A DNA stretch of 64,000 nucleotides from assembly GCA_043753895.1 (NCBI GenBank), contig JAYUWK010000146.1:62001-126000 (forward strand), in the 5' to 3' direction. The notes beneath the pieces were generated by a model. That model was given only the letters and a program-made list of their open reading frames with translations. It ran no database searches and was not told the origin of the DNA. Position numbers and translations under genes: made by a program. Positions 63,061 to 64,000 of the stretch are shown here, in pieces (within the stretch, counting starts at the first letter, position 1; every line of letters starts with the position of its first letter). This DNA comes from WLMZ01 sp043753895 (GTDB lineage: Bacteria; Actinomycetota; Acidimicrobiia; Acidimicrobiales; Ilumatobacteraceae).

Positions 63061-63995
63061 GCGGGAGCGAGCAGACATGCATCGAGCGCCGGCCACAATG
63101 CGTCGGGCAGGGGAGCGGATCGTGCGACAGCGTTCTGCAGCACTTCCGCCGCAGTTCGTGCCCCCACGATCACCGACGACACCGCTGGATGCCTCCAGGG
63201 GAACTGCAGTGCGGCGCTCGTCAGTGACAGGCCGAACTCGGCGCACACCGCAGCCATCTGCTCGGCGATGCGCACGAGCCTGGGCGGGGCCGTTCCGTAG
63301 TCGAAGGTCGAGCCCGGCTCGGGTCTGGCGAGCAGACCGCTGTTGAACACGCCGCCGACGATGACTCGCACGCCGTGGCGCGCGCACGCATCGAGCAGGC
63401 CTCCCTCGATGCCGGCAGCGCGGTCGAGCAAGGTCCAGCGTCCGGCGACCAGCACTGCATCGAGGCCGAGGTCGGTGGCGCGTCGAGTAAATCTCGTGAG
63501 CATTCCAACCTGGTTCATGCCCACACCAATGGCACCGATGAGACCCTCGTCGCGCAATTTGGCCAGCGCCGGAAATGCGCTGGTCCATGCTTCGACTTCG
63601 TGGTCATCTGGATCGTGAACCAACGCCATATCGACGTAGTCGAGGCCGAGGCGCGTGAGGCTGTCGTGCAGAGATCGCCGAACGCCGTCGGCTGAGAAGT
63701 CGAACTGCGTGCGCACCGCTGAAGTGCCGCAAAAGATCGTCTCCGGGTCAGTGCCGGGTACGAGGACACGACCGACCTTGGTGGACACGAACATCTCGTT
63801 GCGATGCACGGAACTGGTCGACAGCGCCGCACCCAGTCGGGACTCAGCGAGACCGTGCCCATATTGCGGTGCTGTGTCGAAGTAGCGAACGCCGCACTCG
63901 ATCGCGGCAGCAACGGTCTGTGCGGCGTCGCGATCAGACACCGCGGTGAACAACCCGCCGAGTGGTGCGGTGCCGAGTCCATGTGCGGGAATCAC
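63057..63995 (-). CDS. Aldo-keto reductase, probable L-fucose dehydrogenase (5' end near window edge)
   Basis: The 312-residue TIM-barrel AKR has catalytic Asp and Tyr in RYFDTAPQYGHGLAESRLG, Lys in FVSTKVGRVLV and His in MALVHDPDD. It resembles D-threo-aldose/L-fucose 1-dehydrogenases. GTG 63995 is visible, but the true start may lie beyond the window. With the next two genes it would convert L-fucose to 2-keto-3-deoxy-L-fuconate. Confidence 0.8.
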   Translation of the reverse strand: MIPAHGLGTAPLGGLFTAVSDRDAAQTVAAAIECGVRYFDTAPQYGHGLAESRLGAALSTSSVHRNEMFVSTKVGRVLVPGTDPETIFCGTSAVRTQFDFSADGVRRSLHDSLTRLGLDYVDMALVHDPDDHEVEAWTSAFPALAKLRDEGLIGAIGVGMNQVGMLTRFTRRATDLGLDAVLVAGRWTLLDRAAGIEGGLLDACARHGVRVIVGGVFNSGLLARPEPGSTFDYGTAPPRLVRIAEQMAAVCAEFGLSLTSAALQFPWRHPAVSSVIVGARTAAEVLQNAVARSAPLPDALWPALDACLLAPA

Positions 63996-64000
63996 ATCGC

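Overview
The window is a high-GC actinobacterial chromosome segment. Gene order and protein character (rpsA, coaE, uvrB/uvrA close together; uvrC and rapZ near gap-pgk-tpiA-secG; an ANTAR response regulator before polA; an F420-type LLM oxidoreductase; many GTG/TTG starts) suggest a member of Acidimicrobiia or a related lineage. This placement is an inference from gene content, not a database result. No plasmid or phage structural genes are seen.

Layout. 1-5.1 kb: partial DinB/pentapeptide protein, mscL, a GNAT enzyme, a GrpB-like protein, a septum-formation-like membrane protein and malQ. 5.2-33.9 kb is a housekeeping block: ANTAR regulator, polA, methyltransferase, rpsA, a two-component pair, coaE, uvrB (with a LexA-type SOS box), uvrA, a rhomboid-like protein lacking catalytic motifs, uvrC, LLM oxidoreductase, methyltransferase, rapZ, gap-pgk-tpiA, a five-gene peptide ABC transporter, and secG. 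The block ends at a tRNA-Leu(GAG) gene.

34.0-41.8 kb is an integrated element in the 3' end of that tRNA. It carries a large serine recombinase, a Rep_trans-type replication initiator, a small HTH protein, a coupled HEPN-like/P-loop ATPase gene pair, and a restriction-modification system whose endonuclease strongly resembles BglII. The two att sites share a 17-bp core. The joined ends reconstruct a roughly 48-bp attP with perfect 10-bp inverted arms.

41.8-46.4 kb is an accretion zone. Four further degenerate copies of the tRNA 3' end recur every 0.8-1.2 kb, separated by small toxin-antitoxin modules: MntA/HepT, DUF433/PIN-like, a decayed PIN gene and VapBC. A second VapBC follows the last copy. 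Several toxins are broken. Gene fragments continue to about 47.9 kb (cupredoxin and monooxygenase pieces).

47.9-64 kb returns to ordinary chromosome: AzlCD amino-acid exporter, a cytochrome P450 divergent from a small monooxygenase-like gene and an EamA transporter, an NfeD/SPFH pair, lipid-related membrane genes, pirin, a large membrane protein, an aldehyde dehydrogenase, a cyclase/DUF4097 pair, and an L-fucose catabolic operon (dehydrogenase, lactonase, L-fuconate dehydratase) running off the right end.
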